Shown: positions 1 to 6,256 of the stretch, piece by piece
Numbering within the stretch: position 1 is the stretch's first letter
Layout of the letters: each line of letters opens with the position of its first letter
NCBI GenBank assembly: GCA_944350405.1
Contig: CALVPC010000026.1
Location: 1-11,783, forward strand
From: an uncultured Bacilli bacterium
GTDB taxonomy: Bacteria; Bacillota_I; Bacilli_A; RF39; UBA660
DNA length: 11,783 bases
Reading direction: 5' to 3'
Notes under the pieces: generated by a model
The model's input: only the letters and a program-made list of their open reading frames with translations
Database searches by the model: none
What the model was told of the DNA's origin: nothing
Translations under genes and position numbers: made by a program

Positions 1-1
1 T

Positions 2-181
2 GTATTTGGTATGAGTGGATTAATAGGATTTTTATTTAAATATCTTAATATAAAAATTCCTAATAATGTTATTCAAATATTTAATGATTATTGGTTTATA
101 ATATTACCAATTATTATAATTTTGATGATATTAGTTTCGTATAATATATCTAAAAAAATATATCTAAAAAAAGAATTTTAA
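2..181 (+). CDS. C-terminal fragment of an ABC-2-type transporter permease (partial, 5' end outside window)
   Basis: An open frame runs from the window edge (frame 2) to TAA at 179-181, giving 59 residues without a start. It begins with a Gly-rich hydrophobic stretch (VFGMSGLIGFLFKYLNI). An about 21-residue transmembrane helix (WFIILPIIIILMILVSY) follows, and the tail is basic (NISKKIYLKKEF). A final helix followed by a Ser-x-Lys-Ile-Tyr-x-Lys-Lys-Glu-Phe-like end is a pattern I associate with ABC-2 family permeases that work with a separate ATPase subunit. The assignment rests on this tail and hydrophobicity only. A terminator follows at once. The neighbouring membrane-anchored XRE regulator fits a transporter-regulator module, but the two genes do not share a transcript. 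It could be another polytopic membrane protein. Confidence 0.55.
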   Translation, partial: VFGMSGLIGFLFKYLNIKIPNNVIQIFNDYWFIILPIIIILMILVSYNISKKIYLKKEF

Positions 182-191
182 AAAAAGAGTC

Positions 192-220
192 AAGTCAAAT
201 ATAATTTTGACTTATTTTTT
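192..220 (+). terminator. Intrinsic terminator after the permease fragment
   Basis: AAGTCAAA (192-199) and TTTGACTT (206-213) form a perfect 8-bp stem around the hexaloop TATAAT, followed by A and six T (215-220). It starts 11 bases after the stop codon, so it closes the upstream transcription unit and separates it from the XRE gene. Confidence 0.85.
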
Positions 221-304
221 GTTATAACAAAATTAATTAAATATTCTCATAATGATATGAAAATTTTTTCTTAAAAAACTTTAATTAATTATATTTAATA
301 ATAG

Positions 305-313
305 TGATATAAT
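305..313 (+). promoter_or_regulatory. Extended -10 promoter candidate for the XRE gene
   Basis: TG at 305-306 precedes a perfect TATAAT (308-313), giving an extended -10 element. The -35 position (285-290, TTAATT) is weak, as is common with extended -10 promoters. The predicted start is near 320, leaving a leader of about 134 bases before the ATG at 454, longer than the other leaders predicted here. In AT-rich DNA such matches arise by chance, so the call is tentative. Confidence 0.4.
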
Positions 314-334
314 TTTATTAAAAGGATAGTAAAT

Positions 335-382
335 AAGTTAACATACAAATTCTTATTTTAACTTAATTTTATAGATTTGTAT
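335..382 (+). promoter_or_regulatory. Interleaved inverted repeats in the XRE leader (possible operator or alternative RNA folds)
   Basis: Two perfect inverted repeats interlock here. AAGTTAA (335-341) pairs with TTAACTT (358-364), and ATACAAAT (343-350) pairs with ATTTGTAT (375-382). The hairpins exclude each other unless they form a pseudoknot. As DNA, the second pair could be two half-sites about 32 bp apart for the downstream autoregulator. The low sequence complexity makes coincidence possible. Confidence 0.3.
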
Positions 383-453
383 AAAATTAAACCTATGGTA
401 TGTGGTAATTTTATATAAATTCTGATAGATTTAATAGAGAAGGAGGATTCATT

Positions 454-1122
454 ATGGATAAATTGAAAATAGGTGGTTTTATTACCAATTGTCGTAAAGT
501 TAAAAAACTAACTCAAGAAGAATTAGCAGAGAAAATGAATGTAAGTGTAAATGCTGTTTCAAAGTGGGAAAGAGGGCTGAATTTGCCAGATACTTCTAAT
601 ATTCCAGAATTATGTAATATCTTAGGAATCACAATAAATGAGCTTTTAGAAGGAAAAAAATTAAATAATGAAGAACAAAAAAAAGTGTCTGATAAGAATA
701 TTTTATCTATATTGATAACGAGAAATCAATTAGAAAATATGCAAATTCTAACTGAACTTTTAATATTTGCGGGGATAGTTATTACAATGACTTTAACTTC
801 TTTATTAGCAACTACAACAATCCAAAGAATAATAATGATGGGAATTGGCTGTTTTATATGGGGGTATGGGTTATTGTTAAGAGTTAAATTAAAAAAAGCA
901 ATTTCTGAAATGAATTTGGAGGAAAATGTTATGAAAAAAGAAAAAGTATATAGAATGTTAACATTTGTATTTATGATTTTAACATTTATAGGTGCAGGAT
1001 ATGTATTGTCAAACAAAGGTCAGGTAAGTGCTGGTTTTGCGATAATACCAAGTATATTTTGTGCAATTTTTTCCCAATTAGCGGTTTATGAAAAATTTAA
1101 GAAAGAGAAGGATAATAAATAA
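454..1122 (+). CDS. Membrane-anchored XRE-family transcriptional regulator
   Basis: This 222-residue protein has an N-terminal helix-turn-helix of the HTH_3/XRE type (residues 6-62). It carries the signature LTQEELAEKMNVSVNAVSKWE, in which the recognition helix is around 31-41. A charged linker (66-95) leads to four predicted membrane helices (about 99-120, 126-143, 167-186 and 191-212) and a basic cytoplasmic tail. DNA-binding domains tethered to a four-helix membrane block are known in Bacillota, often beside ABC transporters or in stress loci; the signal sensed is usually unknown. The start is secure because AAGGAGG (440-446) lies 7 bases before the ATG. The gene is monocistronic, with its own candidate promoter near 305 and a terminator that overlaps its stop codon. 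The membrane half could be a sensor or simply hold the regulator at the membrane. Family confidence is high; target and ligand are unknown. Confidence 0.85.
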   Translation: MDKLKIGGFITNCRKVKKLTQEELAEKMNVSVNAVSKWERGLNLPDTSNIPELCNILGITINELLEGKKLNNEEQKKVSDKNILSILITRNQLENMQILTELLIFAGIVITMTLTSLLATTTIQRIIMMGIGCFIWGYGLLLRVKLKKAISEMNLEENVMKKEKVYRMLTFVFMILTFIGAGYVLSNKGQVSAGFAIIPSIFCAIFSQLAVYEKFKKEKDNK

Positions 1123-1141
1123 TTTTTTATATCCTTTTTTG
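1108..1141 (+). terminator. Intrinsic terminator of the XRE gene
   Basis: AAGGATA (1108-1114) pairs with TATCCTT (1130-1136), and the T-run continues to 1140. The AT-rich loop may pair further. The stem begins inside the last codons, so the stop codon (1120-1122) lies in the loop. It lies between the convergent XRE and Crp/Fnr genes. Confidence 0.65.
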
Positions 1142-1179
1142 TTTGTACTTTTAAAGTTTTTTTTCTATAAGTAAATTTT

Positions 1180-1815
1180 TTAATATGTTAAAGTTATTTT
1201 TTTACCATTAGTTTTTATAAAACCTTCATCTTTTAAATTTTTTAATTCTCTTTGCATTGCACTTCTATCTACTCCTAAATAGTCTGCTAAATCAGTATAA
1301 GTAAATGGTATAACAAATGATTTTGATAATTTTTGTTTTGCTGTGATTTCAAAGTAAGCTAATAGTTTTTCTCTTGTGGATCTTTTTGCTAATATTTCAA
1401 TTCTTTCGTTTGAATTTACAATTTTGTTGGATAATATGTTTAGAACATTTTCTACTAATTTACTATGATATGGACAAGCTTTTTTACATCTTTTGGTTAT
1501 ATGATAATAATCGATAAATAAAATTGTTGTTTCTTCGGTTGCTTTAATACTTAATTCATCAATATTATAATTTGAAAAAACTTCTCCGAAGATATCATTT
1601 TCTTTTAATATTTCAATTATAGTTCTATTTCCTAAATAGTCATAGCGAATTAATTCTGCTTTACCTTTTAAAATTATTCCTATCATACTGGTATTTCCAA
1701 TATAGTTTACTATGGTGGAATCTTTTTTATATGTTCTAGTTTTAGCTTCAAAACATTTTAACATTTTGTTAATATCTTCCTCTTCAATATTATTAAATAT
1801 AGATAAATAGTTCAT
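1180..1815 (-). CDS. Crp/Fnr-family transcriptional regulator
   Basis: This 211-residue protein has the two-domain Crp/Fnr layout. An N-terminal cyclic-nucleotide-binding-like beta-roll (about 10-105) includes GIILKGKAELI and the turn DIFGE. A long dimerisation helix follows (about 115-140), then a C-terminal winged HTH with TYTDLADYLGVDRSAMQREL (172-191). The cAMP-contact Arg-Ser of E. coli CRP is not evident, so cAMP is an unlikely ligand. Cysteines at 21, 110 and 114, the last two in RCKKACPYH at the start of the dimer helix, could be redox- or metal-responsive. The four-cysteine Fe-S arrangement of E. coli Fnr is absent. The start is supported by GCAGGTGAT (1819-1827) before the ATG. It is divergent from nrdDG-dut across a 126-bp gap holding a perfect palindrome, which makes local regulation of anaerobic dNTP synthesis likely (inference). 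HcpR-like regulators are the closest named relatives I can suggest. Confidence 0.87.
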   Translation of the reverse strand: MNYLSIFNNIEEEDINKMLKCFEAKTRTYKKDSTIVNYIGNTSMIGIILKGKAELIRYDYLGNRTIIEILKENDIFGEVFSNYNIDELSIKATEETTILFIDYYHITKRCKKACPYHSKLVENVLNILSNKIVNSNERIEILAKRSTREKLLAYFEITAKQKLSKSFVIPFTYTDLADYLGVDRSAMQRELKNLKDEGFIKTNGKKITLTY

Positions 1816-1851
1816 ATTATCACCTGCTTGTAAAGTTTTATATTTTATTTA

Positions 1852-1880
1852 ATTATAATTTTATTTTGTTGCAAATGCAA
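1852..1880 (-). promoter_or_regulatory. Promoter candidate for the Crp/Fnr gene
   Basis: On the minus strand TATAAT occupies 1857-1852. With a 17-bp spacer, the -35 is TTGCAT at 1880-1875. The predicted start is about 1845, leaving a 30-base leader with its Shine-Dalgarno near 1825. The -35 lies inside the 1867-1882 palindrome, so a bound regulator would block polymerase, as expected for autorepression. Confidence 0.5.
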
Positions 1881-1882
1881 CA
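1867..1882. promoter_or_regulatory. Palindromic operator, probable Crp/Fnr-family binding site
   Basis: TGTTGCA-AA-TGCAACA is a perfect 7+2+7 inverted repeat between the divergent Crp/Fnr and nrdD genes. Its G and C bases stand out in a nearly pure A/T gap. Length and symmetry match sites bound by Crp/Fnr homodimers (family knowledge). Its centre is 41.5 bp upstream of the predicted nrdD start, the class II activator position. The same site covers the predicted -35 of the regulator gene. The half-site differs from canonical Fnr (TTGAT) and Crp (TGTGA), as expected if the recognition helix is different. Confidence 0.7.
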
Positions 1883-1900
1883 TTTATTTTTTAAAAAATT

Positions 1901-1909
1901 TGTTATAAC
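1901..1909 (+). promoter_or_regulatory. Promoter candidate (extended -10) for nrdD-nrdG-dut
   Basis: TGT followed by TATAAC (1904-1909) gives an extended -10. The -35 region (about 1881-1886, CATTTA) is poor, as expected for an activator-dependent promoter. The predicted start is about 1916, 26 bases before the nrdD ATG. Confidence 0.5.
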
Positions 1910-1941
1910 TAATATATAAAAATAGAGAGGTGGTAGTATAT

Positions 1942-4068
1942 ATGAAGGTAATTAAACGTGATGGTCGTGCTGTTGATTATGATAGGGATAAGATTAGAAT
2001 TGCTATTACTAAAGCTAATAATGATGTTAGTGAGGATGCTAGAGTTAGTAATAGACAAATAGATAATATTATTAGATATATTGAAAGCTTAAATAAAAAG
2101 AGAATTTTAGTTGAAGATATTCAGGATATTATAGAAAAAAAATTAATGGAAATTAAAAAATTTGATTTAGCAAAGGCTTATATTATTTATAGATATAATA
2201 GAGCTCTTGTTAGAAAAAGTAATACTACAGATGAGTCTATACTTAGTTTAATTAGAAATGAGAATAAAGAGCTTAGTGAAGAAAATTCTAATAAAAATAC
2301 TAGTATTGCTTCAACACAAAGAGATTATATTGCTGGGGAAGTTTCACGTGATTTAACTCGTAGAGTTTTACTTCCAGAGAAAATTAGTAAAGCTCATGAT
2401 GAAGGAATATTACATTTTCATGATGCAGATTATTTCGTTCAGCCTATATTTAATTGTTGTCTTATAAATATTGGTGATATGCTTGATAATGGTACAGTAA
2501 TGAATGGAAAAATGATTGAAAGTCCAAAAAGTTTTCAAGTTGCTTGCACTGTTATGACACAAATTATAGCTGCAGTTGCTAGTAATCAATATGGTGGACA
2601 AAGCGTTGATATAAGTCATTTAGGTAAATATTTAAGAAAAAGTCGTGAAAAATTTAGAAAAAAAATTATGAGTACTCATGAAGGTAAAATTTCAAAAGAA
2701 CAGATTGATTTACTTGTTGAAGAAAGGCTTAAAGAAGAATTAGCAGCTGGTGTTCAAACTATTCAATATCAAATTAATACTTTAATGACTACTAATGGGC
2801 AAACTCCTTTTGTTACTTTGTTTTTAAATCTTAAAAAAGATGATCCTTATATAAAAGAAAATGCAATGATAATTGAAGAAATATTAAAACAAAGACTTCA
2901 AGGTATTAAAAACGAAAAAGGTGTTTATGTTACTCCAGCTTTTCCAAAACTTATTTATGTTTTAGATGAGCATAATGCATTAAAAGGTGGTGAATATGAT
3001 TATTTAACTCGTCTTGCTGTTAAATGCTCTGCTAAAAGAATGTATCCAGATTATATATCTGCAAAGAAGATGAGAGAAAATTGTGAAGGTAATGTGTTTA
3101 GCCCAATGGGATGTAGAAGTTTTCTTGCTCCTTGGAAGGACAAAGATGGTAATTATAAATTTGAAGGAAGATTTAATCAAGGTGTTGTAAGTATAAATTT
3201 ACCTCAAATTGGTATTTTAAGTCATGGTGATGAGAAGAAGTTTTTTGAAATTTTGGAAGAAAGACTAGAACTTTGTTTTGAAGCTATTATGTGCCGTCAT
3301 TATGCTCTTTTAGGAACTACTTCTGATATTAGTCCAATTCATTTTCAATATGGCGCTATTGCTAGGCTTAAAAAAGGCGAAAAGATTGACCCTTTATTAA
3401 AGGATGGATATTCTTCAATTTCTCTTGGTTATATAGGTGTTTATGAGACAACTAAGCTTGTTAAAGGAGTTAGTCATACTGATCCTATTGGAGAGAAGTT
3501 TGCTATTAAACTTATGAATAAATTGAGAGAGACTACAGATAGATGGAAAAAGGAGACTGGAATTGGTTTTGCTTTATATGGTACTCCTGCAGAAAGTTTG
3601 TGTTATAGGTTTGCTAGAATTGATAAAGAAAAATTCGGAATTATTAAAGATGTTACTGATAAAGGATATTATACTAATTCATATCATGTTGATGTTCGTG
3701 AAAAGATAGATGCTTTTAGTAAACTTAAGTTTGAAAGTCAATTTCAAAAAATTTCTTCTGGTGGGGCAATAAGTTATGTTGAAATACCTAATATGAGACA
3801 TAATTTAAAAGCATTAGAAGAACTTGTAAAGTTTATTTATGATAATATTCAATATGCTGAGTTTAATACTAAGAGTGATTATTGTCATGTTTGTGGATTT
3901 GATGGAGAAATTATAATTAATAAAGATTTAGAGTGGGAATGTCCTAATTGTGGTAATAAGGATAAGAATAAAATGAATGTTACTAGAAGAACTTGTGGAT
4001 ATTTAGGTGAAAATTTTTGGAATGAAGGTAAAACTAAAGAAATAAGTGTGAGAGAACTTCATTTGTAG
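1942..4068 (+). CDS. nrdD: Anaerobic (class III) ribonucleoside-triphosphate reductase
   Basis: NrdD reduces ribonucleoside triphosphates to dNTPs without oxygen, using a glycyl radical installed by NrdG. The 708-residue product starts with an ATP-cone allosteric domain (1-90: MKVIKRDGRAVDYDRDKI and a conserved C-terminal helix). The catalytic barrel follows, with Cys172/Cys173 in FNCCLINIGD and Cys391 in SPMGCRSFL as active-site candidates. The C-terminus has a zinc site (C648, C651, C667, C670) and the glycyl-radical motif RRTCGYLG, radical glycine about 686. Length is normal for the family and all key motifs are present. An in-frame GTG at 1930 lies inside the Shine-Dalgarno, so I chose ATG 1942, which has AGGTGG at 1928-1933 eight bases upstream. 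It is first in an operon: nrdG starts 8 bases after its stop and its stop codon forms part of the nrdG ribosome-binding site. Confidence 0.97.
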   Translation: MKVIKRDGRAVDYDRDKIRIAITKANNDVSEDARVSNRQIDNIIRYIESLNKKRILVEDIQDIIEKKLMEIKKFDLAKAYIIYRYNRALVRKSNTTDESILSLIRNENKELSEENSNKNTSIASTQRDYIAGEVSRDLTRRVLLPEKISKAHDEGILHFHDADYFVQPIFNCCLINIGDMLDNGTVMNGKMIESPKSFQVACTVMTQIIAAVASNQYGGQSVDISHLGKYLRKSREKFRKKIMSTHEGKISKEQIDLLVEERLKEELAAGVQTIQYQINTLMTTNGQTPFVTLFLNLKKDDPYIKENAMIIEEILKQRLQGIKNEKGVYVTPAFPKLIYVLDEHNALKGGEYDYLTRLAVKCSAKRMYPDYISAKKMRENCEGNVFSPMGCRSFLAPWKDKDGNYKFEGRFNQGVVSINLPQIGILSHGDEKKFFEILEERLELCFEAIMCRHYALLGTTSDISPIHFQYGAIARLKKGEKIDPLLKDGYSSISLGYIGVYETTKLVKGVSHTDPIGEKFAIKLMNKLRETTDRWKKETGIGFALYGTPAESLCYRFARIDKEKFGIIKDVTDKGYYTNSYHVDVREKIDAFSKLKFESQFQKISSGGAISYVEIPNMRHNLKALEELVKFIYDNIQYAEFNTKSDYCHVCGFDGEIIINKDLEWECPNCGNKDKNKMNVTRRTCGYLGENFWNEGKTKEISVRELHL

Positions 4069-4076
4069 GAGGCTTT

Positions 4077-4619
4077 ATGAAATATGCAGTTATAAAAAAA
4101 TATGATGTTGCTAATGGTCCAGGTGTTAGAGTATCGATATTTGTTAGTGGCTGTAATCATCATTGTAAAGGCTGTTTTAATGAGGAAGCATGGGATTTTA
4201 ATTATGGGAATACTTTTACTGATGATACTATTGATGAAATAATTGATGCTATGAAATATGATTATATTAGTGGACTTTCTTTACTTGGAGGAGAACCTTT
4301 TGAGCATGTCAATCAAATTGGACTTTTAAAACTTGTTAGAAAAGTGAAGAGTGTCTATCCTGAAAAAGATATTTGGGCTTATTCTGGCTTTTTATTTGAT
4401 AAAGATATTGTAGAAAAACAATGTAATTTGTTTCCAGAGACACGGGAATTGTTATCTTATTTAGATGTTATTGTCGATGGTAAGTTTATAGAAGAATTAA
4501 AAAATCCTAATTTATATTTTAGAGGGTCTTCTAATCAAAGAATTATTGATGTTAAGCAGAGTCTTAAAACAAATATGATTAAAGAATTAATTTATGAAAA
4601 GGAGAAGGTTTTATGTTAG
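4077..4619 (+). CDS. nrdG: Anaerobic ribonucleotide reductase activating protein (radical SAM)
   Basis: NrdG uses a [4Fe-4S] cluster and S-adenosylmethionine to form the glycyl radical of NrdD. In the 180-residue product the cluster motif is CNHHCKGC, with Cys26, Cys30 and Cys33 in the radical-SAM CxxxCxxC spacing. It is preceded by the NrdG-typical NGPGVRVSIFVSG. LLGGEPF (69-75) is the SAM-binding GGE motif, and a later region (YLDVIVDGKF) matches the NrdG/PflA-type ending. The length is typical of NrdG. TAGGAGG, overlapping the nrdD stop, is the ribosome-binding site. The last 7 bases overlap dut, so the three genes are probably translationally coupled. Confidence 0.96.
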   Translation: MKYAVIKKYDVANGPGVRVSIFVSGCNHHCKGCFNEEAWDFNYGNTFTDDTIDEIIDAMKYDYISGLSLLGGEPFEHVNQIGLLKLVRKVKSVYPEKDIWAYSGFLFDKDIVEKQCNLFPETRELLSYLDVIVDGKFIEELKNPNLYFRGSSNQRIIDVKQSLKTNMIKELIYEKEKVLC

Positions 4620-5059
4620 AAGGAAAAATAAATATAAAAAAATTAGATGATAGGGCTATTGTGCCAACTTATGGTTCAGAATTTTCAGCAGGGGCTGATT
4701 TATATGCTGTTTTAGATGACGAAATAGTAATAAAGCCAGGTGAGACTGTTTTAGTAAGAACTGGTATTGCTATGGAGATTCCGATTGGATATGCAGGACT
4801 TATATATGCTAGAAGTGGTTTAGCAACTAAAATGGGTCTTGCCCCAGCTAATAAGGTTGGAGTAATTGATGCTGATTATCGAGGAGAGATTATGGTATCT
4901 CTTTATAATCAGTCTTCTTCAAATAGAACTATATCTAATGGTGAGAGAATTGCACAGCTTGTTATTACTCCGTTTTATAAGGCTTCTTTTGAGGAAGTTT
5001 CAACTCTTAGCGAAACAGTTAGAGGTGCGGGGGGATTTGGTTCTACTGGAAATAACTAA
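4613..5059 (+). CDS. dut: Trimeric deoxyuridine 5'-triphosphate nucleotidohydrolase (dUTPase)
   Basis: dUTPase converts dUTP to dUMP and pyrophosphate, keeping uracil out of DNA and supplying the precursor of dTMP. All five motifs of the homotrimeric family are present in the 148 residues: SAGADLYA (25-32), ARSGLA (66-71), VGVIDADYRGE (82-92, with the catalytic Asp region), GERIAQLVI (110-118) and the C-terminal lid RGAGGFGSTG (137-146). The length is typical. The start overlaps the nrdG stop by 7 bases, with AAGGAG at 4599-4604. Third place behind nrdDG ties dUTP removal to anaerobic dNTP production. No convincing terminator follows; 5057-5078 can form only a weak 6-bp AT-rich stem without a T-run. 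Confidence 0.97.
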   Translation: MLEGKINIKKLDDRAIVPTYGSEFSAGADLYAVLDDEIVIKPGETVLVRTGIAMEIPIGYAGLIYARSGLATKMGLAPANKVGVIDADYRGEIMVSLYNQSSSNRTISNGERIAQLVITPFYKASFEEVSTLSETVRGAGGFGSTGNN

Positions 5060-5094
5060 AACATTAATTTAGGTTTTAATTAATTATTAAATAT

Positions 5095-5103
5095 TGTTAT
5101 AAT
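5095..5103 (+). promoter_or_regulatory. Extended -10 promoter candidate for the transglutaminase-like gene
   Basis: TGT precedes a perfect TATAAT (5098-5103). The -35 position (about 5075-5080, TTTAAT) is weak. The predicted start at about 5110 would make a leader of only 9 bases that opens directly with the GGTGAT Shine-Dalgarno. The gene may also be read through from dut, since no strong terminator lies between them. Confidence 0.45.
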
Positions 5104-5118
5104 ATATTTGGTGATATT

Positions 5119-5550
5119 GTGAATAATTTTTATGATAAGTTATTAAATATAAAAGGAAATAATATTGAGGATGAAATTAAGAAAGCTATTTTAGATACTA
5201 AGTATTATTATAATAAACTTACTACTGAACGTACTTGTTTTATTTATTCTAGTAAAATTTTTGAAATTTTAAAGAAAAATGGTGTTAGTTGTCATTTGAT
5301 TGATACTTCTGATTTTGATATTGATTATTCTCATGCTTTTGTTTTGGTTCCTTTTAATAAGGATAAGTTTTATTTAGTAGATCCAACTTATGAACAATTT
5401 ATTGTTAATAAAGATGTAGCAATCCAAGAATTATATAATTTTGGTTATATAGAATTAAATGATGAGATTTGGAAATTATATTTAAAAGATATATGTTCAT
5501 ATAGTAAAGATATTTCTGTTAATGATGTTTTTTATGGTAAGAAAAAATGA
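5119..5550 (+). CDS. Small transglutaminase-like (papain-fold) protein
   Basis: The 143-residue cytosolic protein has no signal peptide or membrane helix. A Cys-His-Asp order typical of the transglutaminase-like superfamily is visible. Cys40 is at the start of a helix (ERTCFIYSSKIFEILKKNG, like the Cys-x-x-x-Ala-x-x-x-x-x-Leu-Gly helix of the family). His72 is in YSHAFVLV and Asp88 in YLVDPTYEQ, the usual H-x-(F/W)-x-x-V and V-D-P-T motifs. It is close to the bare minimum core, without extra domains. Members may be proteases, amidases or inactive folds, so the substrate is unknown. The GTG start is supported by GGTGAT (5110-5115), three bases before the codon, as in the def and Crp/Fnr genes; no internal Met exists as an alternative. 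The TGA stop is inside a shared terminator hairpin with def. Fold call moderate, function unknown. Confidence 0.7.
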   Translation: MNNFYDKLLNIKGNNIEDEIKKAILDTKYYYNKLTTERTCFIYSSKIFEILKKNGVSCHLIDTSDFDIDYSHAFVLVPFNKDKFYLVDPTYEQFIVNKDVAIQELYNFGYIELNDEIWKLYLKDICSYSKDISVNDVFYGKKK

Positions 5551-5574
5551 GTTATATTTTATAACTCATTTTAT
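5542..5574. terminator. Bidirectional terminator between convergent genes
   Basis: ATGAGTTATA (5547-5556) and TATAACTCAT (5560-5569) form a 10-bp stem with a TTT loop, flanked by an A-run on the left (5542-5547) and T-rich sequence on the right. A U-tract therefore exists for both strands. Both stop codons, TGA 5548-5550 on plus and TAA 5573-5571 on minus, are within or beside it, so one hairpin ends both units. Confidence 0.85.
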
Positions 5575-6122
5575 ATTGCCCTATAAATATCAGCATTTTT
5601 GTAGGGATTTTTCTTATCTATTTTGTCTGTAAATAGGATACCATTTAGGTGATCTAGTTCATGCTGGAAGGCTATAGCTAATTCTTCTCGTGCTCTTATT
5701 TTGATTTTTTTTCCTTCTATGTCATAACCTTCGATAGTTATTCTTGCATTTCTAGGTACTATTCCTTCGACTTCTCTATTTACACTAAGGCATCCTTCAC
5801 CTTCTTCTACATATATTATCTCTTCAGATTGTGAAACAATTTTTGGATTTATTATTACATAGTTTTTAAATGTTTCTTTTATTTCTTGTTCATGAACTAC
5901 TACAAAATATCTTTTTGGGATTCCTAATTGAATAGCAGCCATTCCCATACCAGGTCTTAAGTTATATTTTTTTTCTAGTTCTTCTATTTGACTATTTGTT
6001 AGATATTCAATCATTAACTCAATAGTTTTTTTATCTTTTTCATCTAAAGGGAAAGTTACTTCTTTACTCATTTGTCTTAACCTTTTATCTTTTTCATCTA
6101 AAATATCTTTATTTTTTAGCAT
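5571..6122 (-). CDS. def: Peptide deformylase
   Basis: The enzyme removes the N-formyl group from nascent proteins using a metal ion (usually Fe2+). In this 183-residue protein all three motifs are intact: motif I GMGMAAIQ (58-65, GxGxAAxQ), motif II EGCLS (109-113, metal ligand Cys111) and motif III HELDH (154-158, ligands His154 and His158, catalytic Glu155). The length and the long insertion between motifs I and II fit the type II deformylases of Gram-positive bacteria. The start is firm: GAGGTGAT (6133-6126) precedes the ATG. It appears monocistronic, without the fmt gene often found beside def elsewhere, and shares a terminator with the convergent transglutaminase-like gene. Confidence 0.96.
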   Translation of the reverse strand: MLKNKDILDEKDKRLRQMSKEVTFPLDEKDKKTIELMIEYLTNSQIEELEKKYNLRPGMGMAAIQLGIPKRYFVVVHEQEIKETFKNYVIINPKIVSQSEEIIYVEEGEGCLSVNREVEGIVPRNARITIEGYDIEGKKIKIRAREELAIAFQHELDHLNGILFTDKIDKKNPYKNADIYRAI

Positions 6123-6145
6123 ATTATCACCTCAAAGATATGTGT

Positions 6146-6154
6146 ATTATATCA
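6146..6154 (-). promoter_or_regulatory. Extended -10 promoter candidate for def
   Basis: On the minus strand TGA precedes TATAAT (6151-6146). The -35 (6174-6169, TTTCTT) is weak. The predicted start at about 6139 gives a 17-base leader that contains little more than the Shine-Dalgarno. The rest of the space to 6256 shows no gene or clear motif. Confidence 0.5.
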
Positions 6155-6256
6155 TATTTTATATAAAAAAGAAAGTGTTTTAAAAACTTTTGTTTGGTTA
6201 GTTAAGTCTTAATTTAATATAGTATTTTTTATTATAAATTAATAGTTTTTATAATG

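Noticed and set aside
726..1016. 96-codon minus-strand open frame inside the XRE gene
   Set aside because: It is antisense to a well-supported membrane region; it has no ribosome-binding site and its composition only mirrors the real gene.
1930..1941. Upstream GTG start for nrdD
   Set aside because: The GTG lies within the AGAGGTGG Shine-Dalgarno itself; ATG 1942 has proper spacing and begins the conserved MKVIKRDGR.
1883..1941. NrdR boxes upstream of nrdD
   Set aside because: I looked for the paired ACA-x-WATATW-x-TGT type sites; only generic AT-rich sequence and the Crp/Fnr-type palindrome are present.
2410..2619. 69-codon minus-strand open frame inside nrdD
   Set aside because: It is antisense to the conserved catalytic region of nrdD and shows no recognisable protein features.
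4866..5072. 68-codon plus-strand open frame overlapping dut in another frame
   Set aside because: dut has all five motifs over this region; the shifted frame is Leu/Arg-rich low-complexity output without its own ribosome-binding site.
5057..5078. Terminator behind dut
   Set aside because: TAAAAC and GTTTTA pair over only six mostly A-T base pairs and no T-run follows, so it is too weak to call.
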